From: Heliomarina sp018223035
GTDB taxonomy: Bacteria; Pseudomonadota; Alphaproteobacteria; Rhodobacterales; Rhodobacteraceae
Assembly: GCA_018223035.1 (NCBI GenBank)
Contig: JAAEZD010000006.1
Span: forward strand, 180,298 to 244,297
Direction: 5' to 3'
DNA: 64,000 bases
Shown: in pieces, positions 17,042 to 25,924 of the stretch
Layout: each line of letters opens with the position of its first letter
Numbering within the stretch: the first letter of the stretch is position 1
Notes under the pieces: model-generated
What the model was told of the DNA's origin: nothing
Database searches by the model: none
Seen by the model: the letters and a program-made list of their open reading frames with translations, nothing else
Translations under genes and position numbers: made by a program

Positions 17042-18334
17042 TTAACGTTTCAGACGGGTCGTTTCATCCATCATTTCATCGGCGGTCGTGATGATTGTCG
17101 CGTTCGAGGAATACGCCTGCTGTGTCCGGATCAGCTGGGTCAGTTCCTCCGCCAATTCGACGTTCGAGGATTCAAGTGCGCCGGTCGCGATGGACCCGAT
17201 CGACCCCGTGTTGGCAAATCCAAGGTTGAAGGCACCCGAAGACTGGGTCGTGATATAGGCGTTGCCGTTAACCTGCTGAAGGCCGTTCGGGTTTGGGACT
17301 TCGGCCAGCGGGATATTGTAAAGCAGGCGGCGGGCGCTGTTGTCGAATACACCGTAAAGGTCACCGCTCTCGTCGATTTCGAATCGAACGAGCTGACCGG
17401 TTTCAAACCCGTCGACATCGGCATCGACCGGTGTATAGTCTCCCGCGAACTGCGTCATGCCGTCGGTCGAACCCGGTGCGCCAACCGATATGTCGATGGT
17501 CTGGGGCGTTGTCCCGTTATCAATCGTCAGGCTTGCAACCCCGGTGGCGGCGTCAAAACTGAACGCGGCCGGAGCAGTTGCGAGAGAGGTGATATTAGTG
17601 AAGGAAGCAGGTGTACCGGCGGCCGCGCCGCTGTCGTTAAAGGTGACATCCACCGATCCCATTGGGGATCCCTTGGCCGAAATCTGCAAATTCCACTCGT
17701 TCGGTGTGGTCGAGGGGGTCCACTGGAACTCCATCTGCTCAACCGCACCCAGGGCGGTATAATAGTCCTGTGAACTGACGAACGCCTGACCGGTGCTCGA
17801 CGCGCCCGTTTGCTGTGCAGGAAGATTGCCGCTGATACCAACGGTTGTAGACGCCTCGCCCTTGATGGTGGCCGATGCGACGTTGACGGTGGTCAGGTCG
17901 CGAAAGTTCGACCGGTCGACCGAGCCGAGATTGCCGTTGCTGTCATAGGCAAAGCCGGAAAGAAACAGGCCCGCCGCGTTGACCAGATTGCCTTCTTCGT
18001 CGGCGCTAAAGGAACCGGCGCGGGTAAAGGCGTAGTTTGTCGAAACCGTTTCATTCGGCGAACGCGATACAACGAAGAACCCGTTGCCGCTGATCGCAAG
18101 GTCGGAGGCGACCCCTGTCGAACGGGTGGTGCCGTCGGTGTCGATTTCAGAGCGTGCAACCGCGTTGACCCCGCCTACGCTGCCGTTCGGTGTGGCGGTC
18201 GTAACCATCTGGGAAAAGCTGCGGCGATATCCGTCCGTGTTCGCGTTAGCGATGTTTGCCGAAATCTGACCGACTGCGGTCGAGTTGGCCAGCAAGCCGC
18301 TGACACCTGACTGCATTGCGTCCGAAATACCCAT
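17042..18334 (-). CDS. flgE: Flagellar hook protein FlgE
   Basis: The 430-residue protein has the hook N-terminus (MQSGVSGLLANSTAVGQISANIANANTDGYRR), the domain with DLAISGNGFFVV, and a C-terminus with GALESSNVELAEELTQLIRTQQAYSSNATIITTADEMM. FlgE polymerises into the hook. The ATG at 18334 (MGISDAMQS) is chosen; the 40-residue-longer frame has an unsuitable leader. It is the first gene of flgE-flgK-flgL. Upstream at 18433-18447 lies the palindrome ATCTTG-CCC-CAAGAT, a possible operator. Confidence 0.96.
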   Translation of the reverse strand: MGISDAMQSGVSGLLANSTAVGQISANIANANTDGYRRSFSQMVTTATPNGSVGGVNAVARSEIDTDGTTRSTGVASDLAISGNGFFVVSRSPNETVSTNYAFTRAGSFSADEEGNLVNAAGLFLSGFAYDSNGNLGSVDRSNFRDLTTVNVASATIKGEASTTVGISGNLPAQQTGASSTGQAFVSSQDYYTALGAVEQMEFQWTPSTTPNEWNLQISAKGSPMGSVDVTFNDSGAAAGTPASFTNITSLATAPAAFSFDAATGVASLTIDNGTTPQTIDISVGAPGSTDGMTQFAGDYTPVDADVDGFETGQLVRFEIDESGDLYGVFDNSARRLLYNIPLAEVPNPNGLQQVNGNAYITTQSSGAFNLGFANTGSIGSIATGALESSNVELAEELTQLIRTQQAYSSNATIITTADEMMDETTRLKR

Positions 18335-18432
18335 ACTTTTCCCCGAATGCCGTTTACGTTTTCTTCCACCGTAAAGATAGGCAGAGAGATTTTCATGCCG
18401 GTTAAAGAATTGAATTTTATTTTGCTCGACGA

Positions 18433-18447
18433 ATCTTGCCCCAAGAT
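18433..18447. repeat. Short palindrome upstream of flgE
   Basis: ATCTTG (18433-18438) is mirrored by CAAGAT (18442-18447) around CCC. It lies in the 140-bp gap between flgE and the next gene upstream. Its arms share the CTTG/CAAG core with elements in other flagellar gaps, so it may be an operator rather than a terminator. Confidence 0.35.
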
Positions 18448-18475
18448 CAGACAATACTTGGTTCCGGCCGTGAGG

Positions 18476-20287
18476 TCAGTCAGTACCAGGCTTCAGACTG
18501 TTCAGCGTATCCAAAGTCTCGCTTGCTAGATCGACCCGCGCTCTCGCCGTGTCCGAGCGGAGCGGCAGAAGGGCAGGGGCATCGTCGCTAAAGCCGCGCG
18601 CGATCTGCTCCCACTGCGGGCGGTCGTTAAGGTCGGGGTATCTTTGGACCAGTTCGTTGACCTGCCCACGGTCGCCGGAACGGTGTGCAACCAGCAAAAG
18701 TCGGACCACATCCACAAAATCAACGTTATCCGAGGTCTGGTCGACGATTTTAGTATAAGCGGCCTGCGCTTTCTCCCAGTCCCCTTGATCAAACAGGGCT
18801 GCCGCCCGCAGCCGCTGATAGTTCAGGCTTGGGTCGGTCTGGCTGGTTCTTACGACATCTTCCGCGTCGCCCTGATCGGCGAAAAGCTTCGCCTTGAGCA
18901 TATTCAACTGGTCCGCAAGTTCGGTGTCGTCGCTTAGCAGGCCTTCGGAAAGAATGTGTTCCGTTTGCTCAATCTGACCACCGCGATAGAGCGCCTCCGC
19001 CTGTTTCAGCTTCAGTGAATCCAGCTTGACGTCATCGACCTCAAGCAGCCCAAGGTCTCTTCCGACTAAAAGGTAGTCATGGGTTTCCCGGTACTCATCC
19101 GCCGCCACGACGGTCGAACCGGCTGCCATGAAGCGATCGGCGAGTGCCTCGGTCTCGGCGCCAAAACCCGGTTCAAACCGGTAATCCATCGAGATTATAT
19201 AGTGTCCTGCAAGGAATTCTGTCAGCGAAAGCTCTTCGTTCCGTCCCTTCGCATAGAATGTCGTCCAAAGGCTCCGCGCTTGTTGCCGCGCGAGAGAGGC
19301 GGCCGGCGTGTCTGGATGGCGGGAAATGATGGCGCCCAATGTCCCCAGCGCAGCGACCGTATCATCGAGTTCTATTTCCAGTTCGACAATGCGCTGCAGC
19401 AACTCAATCCCGTTGCGATCACCGCTCCACGACCGGCTTGCCTGTTTCATCATCGACAGCGCGTCTTCGCGGCTTAGCGTTTTGCTTTCGAGTCCCAACT
19501 CGATCAGGGAAAGCCGTGCGTGATGGGCCCAGATATCGTTGCCTTCGCCGGCTTTCTGGAAGTTCTCAAAGGCCATTAGCAAGTCGCCCCCTTTTTCGGC
19601 GGTCTTGCCCAGAAGGTAAGGATAGGCTGGCAGTTTCGCGAGTTCCGGGTCTTCCTCGAAACGCGCAGCCAGGTCCTTTGCGGTCGACCATTGCGACGTT
19701 CTTATCGCCAGATCGAGGAACCTTGGCAGGATACGTTCCACCAAGGCGTCGGGATAGGCGGCAATCCGGGCCGACGCCGCATCAAGCCGCTCAGCCGCTG
19801 CGTCGTCATCTCCCTGCTCATAGGCGTTCAGAACCTCGAATACCGACCGATCCGGCCAATCGAGGCTCTTATCCGATAAAAGCCGCTCTGCATGGGGGCT
19901 CAGATCTCGTGTTCGCGTGTCAAGCATGCCTAGCGCAAGTTCAAGTTGCGCCCGTTGCCGCGCCATATGCTCGGGGAGATCGTCACCGAGTTCCGATAAA
20001 ACCGAAAGCCCTTCGGGCATCAGCGCGTGGGCGAGGTAAAACTCTGCGAGGTTGAGCAGATTACGGGGTGCTTGCCCGCGATCAGGTGACAGCTTTGATT
20101 GCAGCCTTCGCCGGTCGCTCAGAAAGTTTTCCGTCTTGTATCTCGACAGCCGAAAAGCCGGCTGACCGGCCTCGGCGTGGCTCACCGTTTCCGGAGCGCC
20201 GGACGTTGCTGTTGATGCCTGCGGCGTAAGCGCAATCATCGTCGCAAACAAGGATATACAAGTATTAAATCGCAAAACCGCCCGCAT
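18476..20287 (-). CDS. Large exported helical-repeat protein of the flagellar locus
   Basis: The 603-residue protein starts with a probable signal peptide (hydrophobic residues about 8-24, then ASTATSGAP). The rest is an alpha-helical solenoid with TPR/Sel1-like character (repeated A-x-x-Y/L-x-x-G patterns, for example LLNLAEFYLAHALMPEGLSVL and QAEALYRGGQIEQTEHIL). No enzyme motif is visible. It is divergent from flgF and sits inside the hook genes, so a periplasmic scaffold for the motor or basal body is plausible. With a motE gene in the same locus, a MotC-like role is a testable idea, not a homology call. Confidence 0.7.
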   Translation of the reverse strand: MRAVLRFNTCISLFATMIALTPQASTATSGAPETVSHAEAGQPAFRLSRYKTENFLSDRRRLQSKLSPDRGQAPRNLLNLAEFYLAHALMPEGLSVLSELGDDLPEHMARQRAQLELALGMLDTRTRDLSPHAERLLSDKSLDWPDRSVFEVLNAYEQGDDDAAAERLDAASARIAAYPDALVERILPRFLDLAIRTSQWSTAKDLAARFEEDPELAKLPAYPYLLGKTAEKGGDLLMAFENFQKAGEGNDIWAHHARLSLIELGLESKTLSREDALSMMKQASRSWSGDRNGIELLQRIVELEIELDDTVAALGTLGAIISRHPDTPAASLARQQARSLWTTFYAKGRNEELSLTEFLAGHYIISMDYRFEPGFGAETEALADRFMAAGSTVVAADEYRETHDYLLVGRDLGLLEVDDVKLDSLKLKQAEALYRGGQIEQTEHILSEGLLSDDTELADQLNMLKAKLFADQGDAEDVVRTSQTDPSLNYQRLRAAALFDQGDWEKAQAAYTKIVDQTSDNVDFVDVVRLLLVAHRSGDRGQVNELVQRYPDLNDRPQWEQIARGFSDDAPALLPLRSDTARARVDLASETLDTLNSLKPGTD

Positions 20288-20376
20288 ATCTTATCAAAGT
20301 TCTTGCGTTATTGTAGAATAGAATTCATTCTATGCAAGAACAGATATGCACTTGATCATCGTAAGCGGGGGCAAGC
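20288..20376. promoter_or_regulatory. Divergent control region with compound palindrome before flgF
   Basis: In this 89-bp gap GTTCTTGC (20299-20306) is mirrored by GCAAGAAC (20334-20341), and TAGAAT (20314-20319) by ATTCTA (20327-20332), inside the first pair and offset by 3 bases. CAAGAACAG at 20335-20343 differs by one base from the CAAGAATAG element of the other flagellar gaps. It probably serves both flgF and the leftward repeat-protein gene. Confidence 0.5.
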
Positions 20377-21126
20377 ATGGATAACTCGACCTACGTGGCG
20401 CTATCCCTGGCGCAGGCCATGCGCCGTGATCTAGATGTGACGACGAACAACATTGCGAACGCAAATACCGCCGGGTTCAAGGGCGAGCATATCGTCTTCA
20501 ACAACTATGTTCATAGACCCGAGGATACAGCGGACGGTCAGGACATCAGCTTTGTCATCGAGGACGGGTCTTACCTTGACAATCGGCAGGGTCCGATTGA
20601 GCAGACCGGCAATCCCTTGGATGTTGCTGTGCTCGGGGAAGGCTGGCTTTCGTACCGCACGCCCGACGGTCAGACGGCGTTCGGGCGCGATGGCCGGTTC
20701 ACCATAAATGCCGAGGGCAACCTGATCACGCTGAACGGGTCGAACGTTCTGGATGCGGGTGGCGGAGAGATCGCTATTCCTCAGGACGCGGGCGAGATTA
20801 CGATTGCGCGTGACGGAACCATATCAACTGAAAACAACGGCGTGGTCGGACAGCTTGGACTGTTCGATATCGCCGATTACCAGCGGCTTGAACGCATTGG
20901 CGGCGGTCTGCTGGTGCAGCCAGAAGGGTCGGGTGCGCCCGTCCTGATCAACTCGATCACCAGTGAAATCGTGCAGGGCTCCATCGAAGGGAGCAATGTC
21001 GAACCGGTCACAGAGATGACCCGGATGATCGAAATCCAGCGCGCCTATGAGCGGGCGATAAACCTGATGAGCAGCGAAGACGACCTGCGGCGCGACATGT
21101 TGCGCCGTGTTGGCCAGACGACGTGA
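20377..21126 (+). CDS. flgF: Proximal rod protein FlgF
   Basis: The 249-residue protein has the rod N-terminus (ALSLAQAMRRDLDVTTNNIANANTAGFKGE), the central PLDVAVLGEGWLSY and the C-terminal SIEGSNVEPVTEMTRMIEIQRAYERAINL. FlgF is a rod subunit of the basal body. It opens the rightward flgF-flgG-flgA-flgH-fliL-like operon. The ATG follows GGGGG within a purine-rich stretch. Confidence 0.94.
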   Translation: MDNSTYVALSLAQAMRRDLDVTTNNIANANTAGFKGEHIVFNNYVHRPEDTADGQDISFVIEDGSYLDNRQGPIEQTGNPLDVAVLGEGWLSYRTPDGQTAFGRDGRFTINAEGNLITLNGSNVLDAGGGEIAIPQDAGEITIARDGTISTENNGVVGQLGLFDIADYQRLERIGGGLLVQPEGSGAPVLINSITSEIVQGSIEGSNVEPVTEMTRMIEIQRAYERAINLMSSEDDLRRDMLRRVGQTT

Positions 21127-21141
21127 TAGGGGACTGAACAG

Positions 21142-21927
21142 ATGAGAGCTTTGGGAATTGCAGCCACCGGGATGATGGCGCAGCAGACGAATGTCGATGT
21201 CATCTCGAACAATATTGCCAACGCGAACACGACCGGTTTCAAATCCAGCCGAGCCGCGTTTCAGGATCTGATCTATGACAGCCAGACCCGTGAAGGCGCC
21301 ATCACGGCCGAAGAAGGCACGGTACGCCCGACTGGCGTGGACGTCGGCCTTGGCGTTCGCACCGTCGGCACCGTCCGGCTCAACGTGCAGGGTGGTCTGA
21401 TCAGCACCGAGAACGAGCTGGCGATGGCAATTGATGGACGCGGCTACTTTACCGTCAACTTGCCCGACGGAGCGCAGGCCTATACCCGCGACGGGTCATT
21501 CCAGCTATCGGCCGAGGGCCAGATCGTGACGCTTCAGGGGTATGAAATCGATCCCGGTCTCGTGGTGCCCGAGAACACGGTTCAGCTTGAAGTCAGCGAA
21601 CAGGGCATCGTCAGCGCCTATGTCGAAAATGATCCGGTCCCGGTAGAATTGGGTCAGATTACCCTAACGACCTTTATCAACGAAGCAGGTCTGCGCCCGC
21701 TCGGGAACAACATGATGGCCGAGACAAACGCCTCGGGCGATCCGATCCAGGCGGTGCCGGGTGATCCCGGTGTCGGCATGATCCGTCAGGGTTATCTTGA
21801 AAACTCGAACGTGAACATCATCCAGCAGATCACCGATCTGATCTCGGCTCAGCGCGCCTATGAGATGAACTCGAAAGCGATCGAGACCGCTGACCAGATG
21901 ATGTCCTCGACCAACCAGATCAAGTAA
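21142..21927 (+). CDS. flgG: Distal rod protein FlgG
   Basis: The 261-residue protein contains RALGIAATGMMAQQTNVDVISNNIANANTTGFK at the start and ends with the conserved GYLENSNVNIIQQITDLISAQRAYEMNSKAI-type sequence. Its length is that of standard FlgG, the distal rod subunit whose length sets the periplasmic span. It lies 15 bases after flgF and 1 base before flgA. Confidence 0.97.
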   Translation: MRALGIAATGMMAQQTNVDVISNNIANANTTGFKSSRAAFQDLIYDSQTREGAITAEEGTVRPTGVDVGLGVRTVGTVRLNVQGGLISTENELAMAIDGRGYFTVNLPDGAQAYTRDGSFQLSAEGQIVTLQGYEIDPGLVVPENTVQLEVSEQGIVSAYVENDPVPVELGQITLTTFINEAGLRPLGNNMMAETNASGDPIQAVPGDPGVGMIRQGYLENSNVNIIQQITDLISAQRAYEMNSKAIETADQMMSSTNQIK

Positions 21928-21928
21928 C

Positions 21929-22588
21929 ATGCGTTTTCTGGCCCTTCTCTCCATCGCATTGATAAGCCTTGGGTTTTCCGCCGGAGCAGAACCCGCGCGC
22001 GAACTGGTGATCGAAAAGGCGCGCGACACTTACGGCGCAGAACTGCCCCAAGGTGCCGAATTCAACGTCTCCTTCCAGCGCGGCGAAGGCGTTGATGCGC
22101 TCATGCTCTCGGCTTTCTGGATGGATAAATCTACCGGGCAATTCCTTGCTAACGCTGTTACGGCTGACGGAACGATCGAGCGTTTTCAGGGGCTTGCGAT
22201 CTTGTCGGTCAAGGTCCCGGTTCCGACACGCCGACTTTTGCCCGGTGAGATCCTCAAGGCGAGCGATATCCAGATTGTTGACATGCCCTACGCGCGGATC
22301 AGCGCTTTTGCCGAAATCGATGAAACCAAGCTGGTCGGCAAGGAAGTGCGCCGTGTGTTGACTCAGGGGCGTCCGGTTATGGTGCAATCGGTGATGGAGC
22401 CGCTGGTCATCACGCGCGGCGACCGGGTGTCGATCCGTTACAGTGATGGCAGACTCGCCCTGACGGCACCAGGACGCGCGATGCAAGATGCGCATCGCGA
22501 GCAAGAGCTGAGTATCATCAACCTTGTCAGCAACAATCTCGTAACTGGTATTGCCCGCGCAGAAGGCGTGGTGGAGATTATAAGATGA
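21929..22588 (+). CDS. flgA: P-ring assembly chaperone FlgA
   Basis: The 219-residue protein has a signal peptide (about residues 1-19, cleaved after SAGA) and a C-terminal SAF domain (RRLLPGEILKASDIQIVDMP ... RRVLTQGRPVMVQSVMEP ... VSIRYSDGRLALTAPGRAMQD). FlgA helps FlgI assemble in the periplasm. It begins one base after the flgG stop and its stop overlaps the flgH start (ATGA), showing tight coupling. Confidence 0.93.
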   Translation: MRFLALLSIALISLGFSAGAEPARELVIEKARDTYGAELPQGAEFNVSFQRGEGVDALMLSAFWMDKSTGQFLANAVTADGTIERFQGLAILSVKVPVPTRRLLPGEILKASDIQIVDMPYARISAFAEIDETKLVGKEVRRVLTQGRPVMVQSVMEPLVITRGDRVSIRYSDGRLALTAPGRAMQDAHREQELSIINLVSNNLVTGIARAEGVVEIIR

Positions 22589-23340
22589 AACATGGAATTC
22601 TCCTGTTGGCCTCGGCCCTGACCGCGCTTTCTGCTTGCGGTTCCGACCCGTTCAACCTTGATCCCGAAGTGTCGGGCATTCAGTTCAACTCGGGCACCAT
22701 GCCCGAGGCTACACGGGTAAGCGTACCGATGCCCGTGCCTGAACCCGAACGCCGGCCTGTCCGTGCCGAACGCGCCTCGCTTTGGGAGACGGGATCGGCC
22801 GGGTTCTTCGCGGATCAGCGGGCGAGCACGGTTGGCGACATCCTGACCATCCTGATCGAGATCGAAGACGAAGCGCAGCTCAGGAATGCCTCGACACGCG
22901 CCCGCAGCGGCGGCGCTTCCATCGGCTATCCAAAGCTCTTCGGCTATGGCACACAGATCGACAAGATCCTGCCGGGCGTCGGGCCCGAGGATCTGCCATC
23001 GGATGATATCGTCGACATCTCGGGCGAGCTGAGCGCGCTTGGGGCAGGGACGATCAACCGGAATGAATCGATCAATCTCAAGATTGCCGCCCTGGTCGTC
23101 CAGGAACTGCCGAACGGCAATCTGGTTGTGGCAGGACGTCAGGAAGTCAAAGTAAATCAGGAACTTCGTGAATTGCGTGTGGCGGGGATCATCCGCCCCG
23201 AGGATGTCCAGATGAACAACACCATTCCTTACGAAAAGATCGCCGAAGCACGGATAACCTATGGCGGGGACGGATCGATTTCGCGTCAGCAGCGTCGCAG
23301 CTATGGCGAAGGTGCTCTCGACATTATTTTGCCTTTTTAG
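22585..23340 (+). CDS. flgH: L-ring lipoprotein FlgH
   Basis: The 251-residue protein has a lipoprotein signal peptide ending in the lipobox LSAC (Cys at residue 18). Later come the family motifs FFADQRASTVGDILTILIEI, LPNGNLVVAGRQEVKVNQELRELRVAGIIRP and RQQRRSYGEG. FlgH forms the outer-membrane L ring. The start overlaps flgA. The protein ends at a TAG, followed by a 65-bp gap before the fliL-like gene. Confidence 0.96.
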   Translation: MKHGILLLASALTALSACGSDPFNLDPEVSGIQFNSGTMPEATRVSVPMPVPEPERRPVRAERASLWETGSAGFFADQRASTVGDILTILIEIEDEAQLRNASTRARSGGASIGYPKLFGYGTQIDKILPGVGPEDLPSDDIVDISGELSALGAGTINRNESINLKIAALVVQELPNGNLVVAGRQEVKVNQELRELRVAGIIRPEDVQMNNTIPYEKIAEARITYGGDGSISRQQRRSYGEGALDIILPF

Positions 23341-23405
23341 GACGCTATTTTCGCCTCAATAGGCATTCATAAAGCTACTTGAATCAAATTTACTCGAGTG
23401 GCGGA

Positions 23406-24008
23406 ATGAAAAAAATACTGATCCTCGGCGCCGTCCTACCTATCGTAGGCATTGGCATCGGCTATGGCGCGGGCCTTCAGATGAAAGGCCCGGAAGCCAA
23501 GGCTGCCGAAGTCGCCGCTGCCGATATCCACGAACCGGCGCCACAACCTAATCTCTTCGACGATGCGGCGGAGAAAGCACCGCAACCGGCGAAGAAGAAA
23601 GAGGTGCTCCACCTCGCCAGTGTGCACAAGTACTCGGGCAAGGAAGAGGCGCTGATCGAAACCGATATTGAGGACGCCAAGGATTCCAAGAACGTCGTCC
23701 AGCTCGGCTCCATGATGGTGCCGGTCTACAAGGCGAAATCGGTAACCTACGTCGTTGCCGACTTTGGCGTTTCCATGCCGGACTCGACCTCGGCGGCTCA
23801 TTATCGGATTGCCGAAAACTCGGCGCGTCTACGCGACAAGATCCTCGTGTCCTTCCGCGAAGCAGCCGAAAATTCGCGCATGAAACGTGCGGCAATCGAT
23901 TCCGACTGGCTGTCGGAAAAGATCACGGACAACGTGCGTAGTGAATTCAAGGAAGCACAGGAAGTTCTGTTCCTGTCGCTCTACAAGAAAGACGTGCCGC
24001 GCAGCTAA
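23406..24008 (+). CDS. Membrane-anchored FliL-like protein
   Basis: The 200-residue protein has an N-terminal membrane helix (about residues 4-21), a Pro/Ala/Lys-rich linker and a folded C-terminal domain. The latter has the shape of a FliL periplasmic domain: a beta strand (TYVVADFGVSM), a helix with LRDKILVSFREAAE, then SEKITDNVRSEFKEAQEVLFLSLYKKDV. I see this as a diverged second FliL; sequence identity with the FliL at 3522 is low. The ATG at 23406 follows GGCGGA; an upstream TTG is less likely. It closes the flgF operon and converges on flgD across a strong hairpin. Confidence 0.55.
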   Translation: MKKILILGAVLPIVGIGIGYGAGLQMKGPEAKAAEVAAADIHEPAPQPNLFDDAAEKAPQPAKKKEVLHLASVHKYSGKEEALIETDIEDAKDSKNVVQLGSMMVPVYKAKSVTYVVADFGVSMPDSTSAAHYRIAENSARLRDKILVSFREAAENSRMKRAAIDSDWLSEKITDNVRSEFKEAQEVLFLSLYKKDVPRS

Positions 24009-24017
24009 GCGCGGCAC
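23994..24017. terminator. Bidirectional hairpin between the FliL-like gene and flgD
   Basis: GTGCCGCGC (23994-24002) pairs perfectly with GCGCGGCAC (24009-24017) over a six-base loop that contains the stop codon of the rightward gene. It lies between convergent genes, so it can end transcription from both sides. Confidence 0.7.
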
Positions 24018-24024
24018 CCGATCT

Positions 24025-24690
24025 TTACCTGATCGAGATCACGCTTCCGGCCAGTGCGACACTGCCGTTATCCAGCATCAGGACTGATTCACCTGTCTCA
24101 AAGTTCAGCTCCTTGACGGTCGAGGCCGTATAGGTGCTGGCGGATACGTCCGCATCTTCGGCTGTCGTCGCAGTCATCCGGATTGTATAGACGCCGTCCT
24201 GCACCGGCAGACCGTCGGTATCCATCCCGTCCCATTCAACCTTGTGCACTTCACCCGCCGTTCCCGAGAGATTCTTGAGCGTGCGGATAACCGTGCCATC
24301 GGCAGTCGTGATCGCCGCGGAAACGGTCGAGGCTGTCTCGGCCAGATCGTATTCAAACGCGGCGGCTCCATTGCTCAGGGTCAGCTGGTCGCTGGCAAGA
24401 GTGACTTCGTGCCCAATCAACTGGATATCCGAAAGCGCGCCATAGGCCGCGAGATAGGCGTTCACCTGTTCCAGATTCGAGTTCGTCTGGATCGACTGTT
24501 CAACTTGCGAAAGCTGCGCCAACTGGGACACGAAGGTCGTCGAATCCATCGGTTCAAGCGGGTTCTGGTTTGCGACCTGCGCGGTCAGCAGCTTCAGGAA
24601 GCTTTCGTAATCCGCAGTCAGCTTGACCTGGGCGTTGCCGGCGGCTGAATTGCTTGCAGTCGTCGCGCCTGTGGTTGGATCGATTGCCAT
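24025..24690 (-). CDS. flgD: Hook cap protein FlgD
   Basis: The 221-residue protein has the FlgD N-terminal motif (YESFLKLLTAQVANQNPLEPMDSTTFVSQLAQLSQVEQ) and a beta-rich C-terminal domain of Tudor/Fn-like type (GTVIRTLKNLSGTAGEVHKVEWDGMDTDGLPVQDGVYTI). FlgD caps the growing hook and recruits FlgE. It is downstream of fliK in a leftward operon, the usual pairing of hook-cap and hook-length genes. Confidence 0.96.
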   Translation of the reverse strand: MAIDPTTGATTASNSAAGNAQVKLTADYESFLKLLTAQVANQNPLEPMDSTTFVSQLAQLSQVEQSIQTNSNLEQVNAYLAAYGALSDIQLIGHEVTLASDQLTLSNGAAAFEYDLAETASTVSAAITTADGTVIRTLKNLSGTAGEVHKVEWDGMDTDGLPVQDGVYTIRMTATTAEDADVSASTYTASTVKELNFETGESVLMLDNGSVALAGSVISIR

Positions 24691-24720
24691 TTCTCTGTTC
24701 CTTTTCGTCGCGACGAGGCG

Positions 24721-25914
24721 TTACGTGATGATATCGACGCGGCCTTCACCGACCGTGGCAGTCATTGCCTCTGGCGTCGCCGCTTCTTCTTCGGTCTCGC
24801 CCATTACTATGGAAATCTGTTCGGACGGCTCATTGGCGTTGCGATTGCCCTGTCCGAAGTCTTCAAAACCAAGGCTGTTGTTTTCGAGGCTGACGCCACT
24901 GTCGCGCAGGGCCAGCAAGAGAGCTTCCCGGTTGTCCCGCAGCGCGCCCATTACGCTGGGGTTCTCTGCCCGGACCGTCACTTTCAAAGTGCCTTCATCG
25001 TCGCGGGAGAGATCGATTTCGATTCCTCCCAATCCGCGCGGAGATAGCTCAACGCGCGTCGTGCCGTCGGCGATCTGCGTACCCTTTATCTGCCCGACCA
25101 GATTGGCGGCAAAGCCGGAAACCTGCGGTTGCTGTTGGGGCGTCGGGCCGTTTGACGCGCTGCTTGGGGAAGGGGAGGACGGTTGGGTTTGCTGTGCTTC
25201 AACCGGTCGCAGGTTCAGCAGTTCCTGAAAAGTTACCGGGTGGCGTGTTTCGCTCGTGCTTTGCGATGCCGTTTGTGTGACAGCCTGCTGCGCCTGATCA
25301 CTGGCGACTTTGCTTGCGGTGCTGCTCCGAAGCTCGACAGGTTGAGCGCTGGCAGCAACCGAGCTCAGCGCAGGCGCTGTCGGTGCGGCCGACGGCTCAA
25401 GCCCGATCAGCACCCGCGCCATCCCAAAAAAGGCTTGACCCGCTTTGGCGCTGTTCTCAGGCAGGGCGACCTCAGGCAGCATGGCCGCGTTCTTGAGCAA
25501 AACCTCACGTGTGTTCGCGCCATAGGCCTTGTCGAATTCTGAAAGCAGCGTGTTCAGCTTTTCGGCAAGCTTGCCAATGTCCAGCCCGGTACCGGTATCG
25601 CCCGGTTCAGTGGTCACGGTATTTTGTTGCGTTCCTGTTTGCGCTATCATCCATGCCGCGAGAGCATCCAGATCGTCCGCAAGATCTTTGAGCGCGAATT
25701 CCCGCTGGGTGGAGTCTCCGGGCAACTTTAGCGTGGCACCGCCCGTGTTCGGGTCTTGTGATGCCGTCGACGCGCCAAGCCGCGCGAGGAGGGCGGCAAA
25801 GCCCATTGCCGCGGTGCCTTCGGTCGAAGTCAGGGAGGTCGTCGAACTGGTTTTCGACGCGCTTGCCGAAGCAAGGCCGGGCAGAGAAGTAATTGATGAA
25901 AGTGTAGACAGCAT
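24721..25914 (-). CDS. fliK: Hook-length control protein FliK
   Basis: The 397-residue protein is low-complexity and Ser/Ala/Gln/Thr-rich in its first 270 residues. It ends in a compact FliK C-terminal domain (about 290-370: RVELSPRGLGGIEIDLSRDDEGTLKVTVRAENPSVMGALRDNREALLLALRDSGVSL). FliK measures the hook and triggers the FlhB switch. The ATG at 25914 is chosen because GAGG lies eight bases upstream; a frame starting at 25959 would overlap the sigma-factor gene. It is 10 bases downstream of that gene. Confidence 0.92.
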   Translation of the reverse strand: MLSTLSSITSLPGLASASASKTSSTTSLTSTEGTAAMGFAALLARLGASTASQDPNTGGATLKLPGDSTQREFALKDLADDLDALAAWMIAQTGTQQNTVTTEPGDTGTGLDIGKLAEKLNTLLSEFDKAYGANTREVLLKNAAMLPEVALPENSAKAGQAFFGMARVLIGLEPSAAPTAPALSSVAASAQPVELRSSTASKVASDQAQQAVTQTASQSTSETRHPVTFQELLNLRPVEAQQTQPSSPSPSSASNGPTPQQQPQVSGFAANLVGQIKGTQIADGTTRVELSPRGLGGIEIDLSRDDEGTLKVTVRAENPSVMGALRDNREALLLALRDSGVSLENNSLGFEDFGQGNRNANEPSEQISIVMGETEEEAATPEAMTATVGEGRVDIIT

Positions 25915-25924
25915 AATAATTTCC

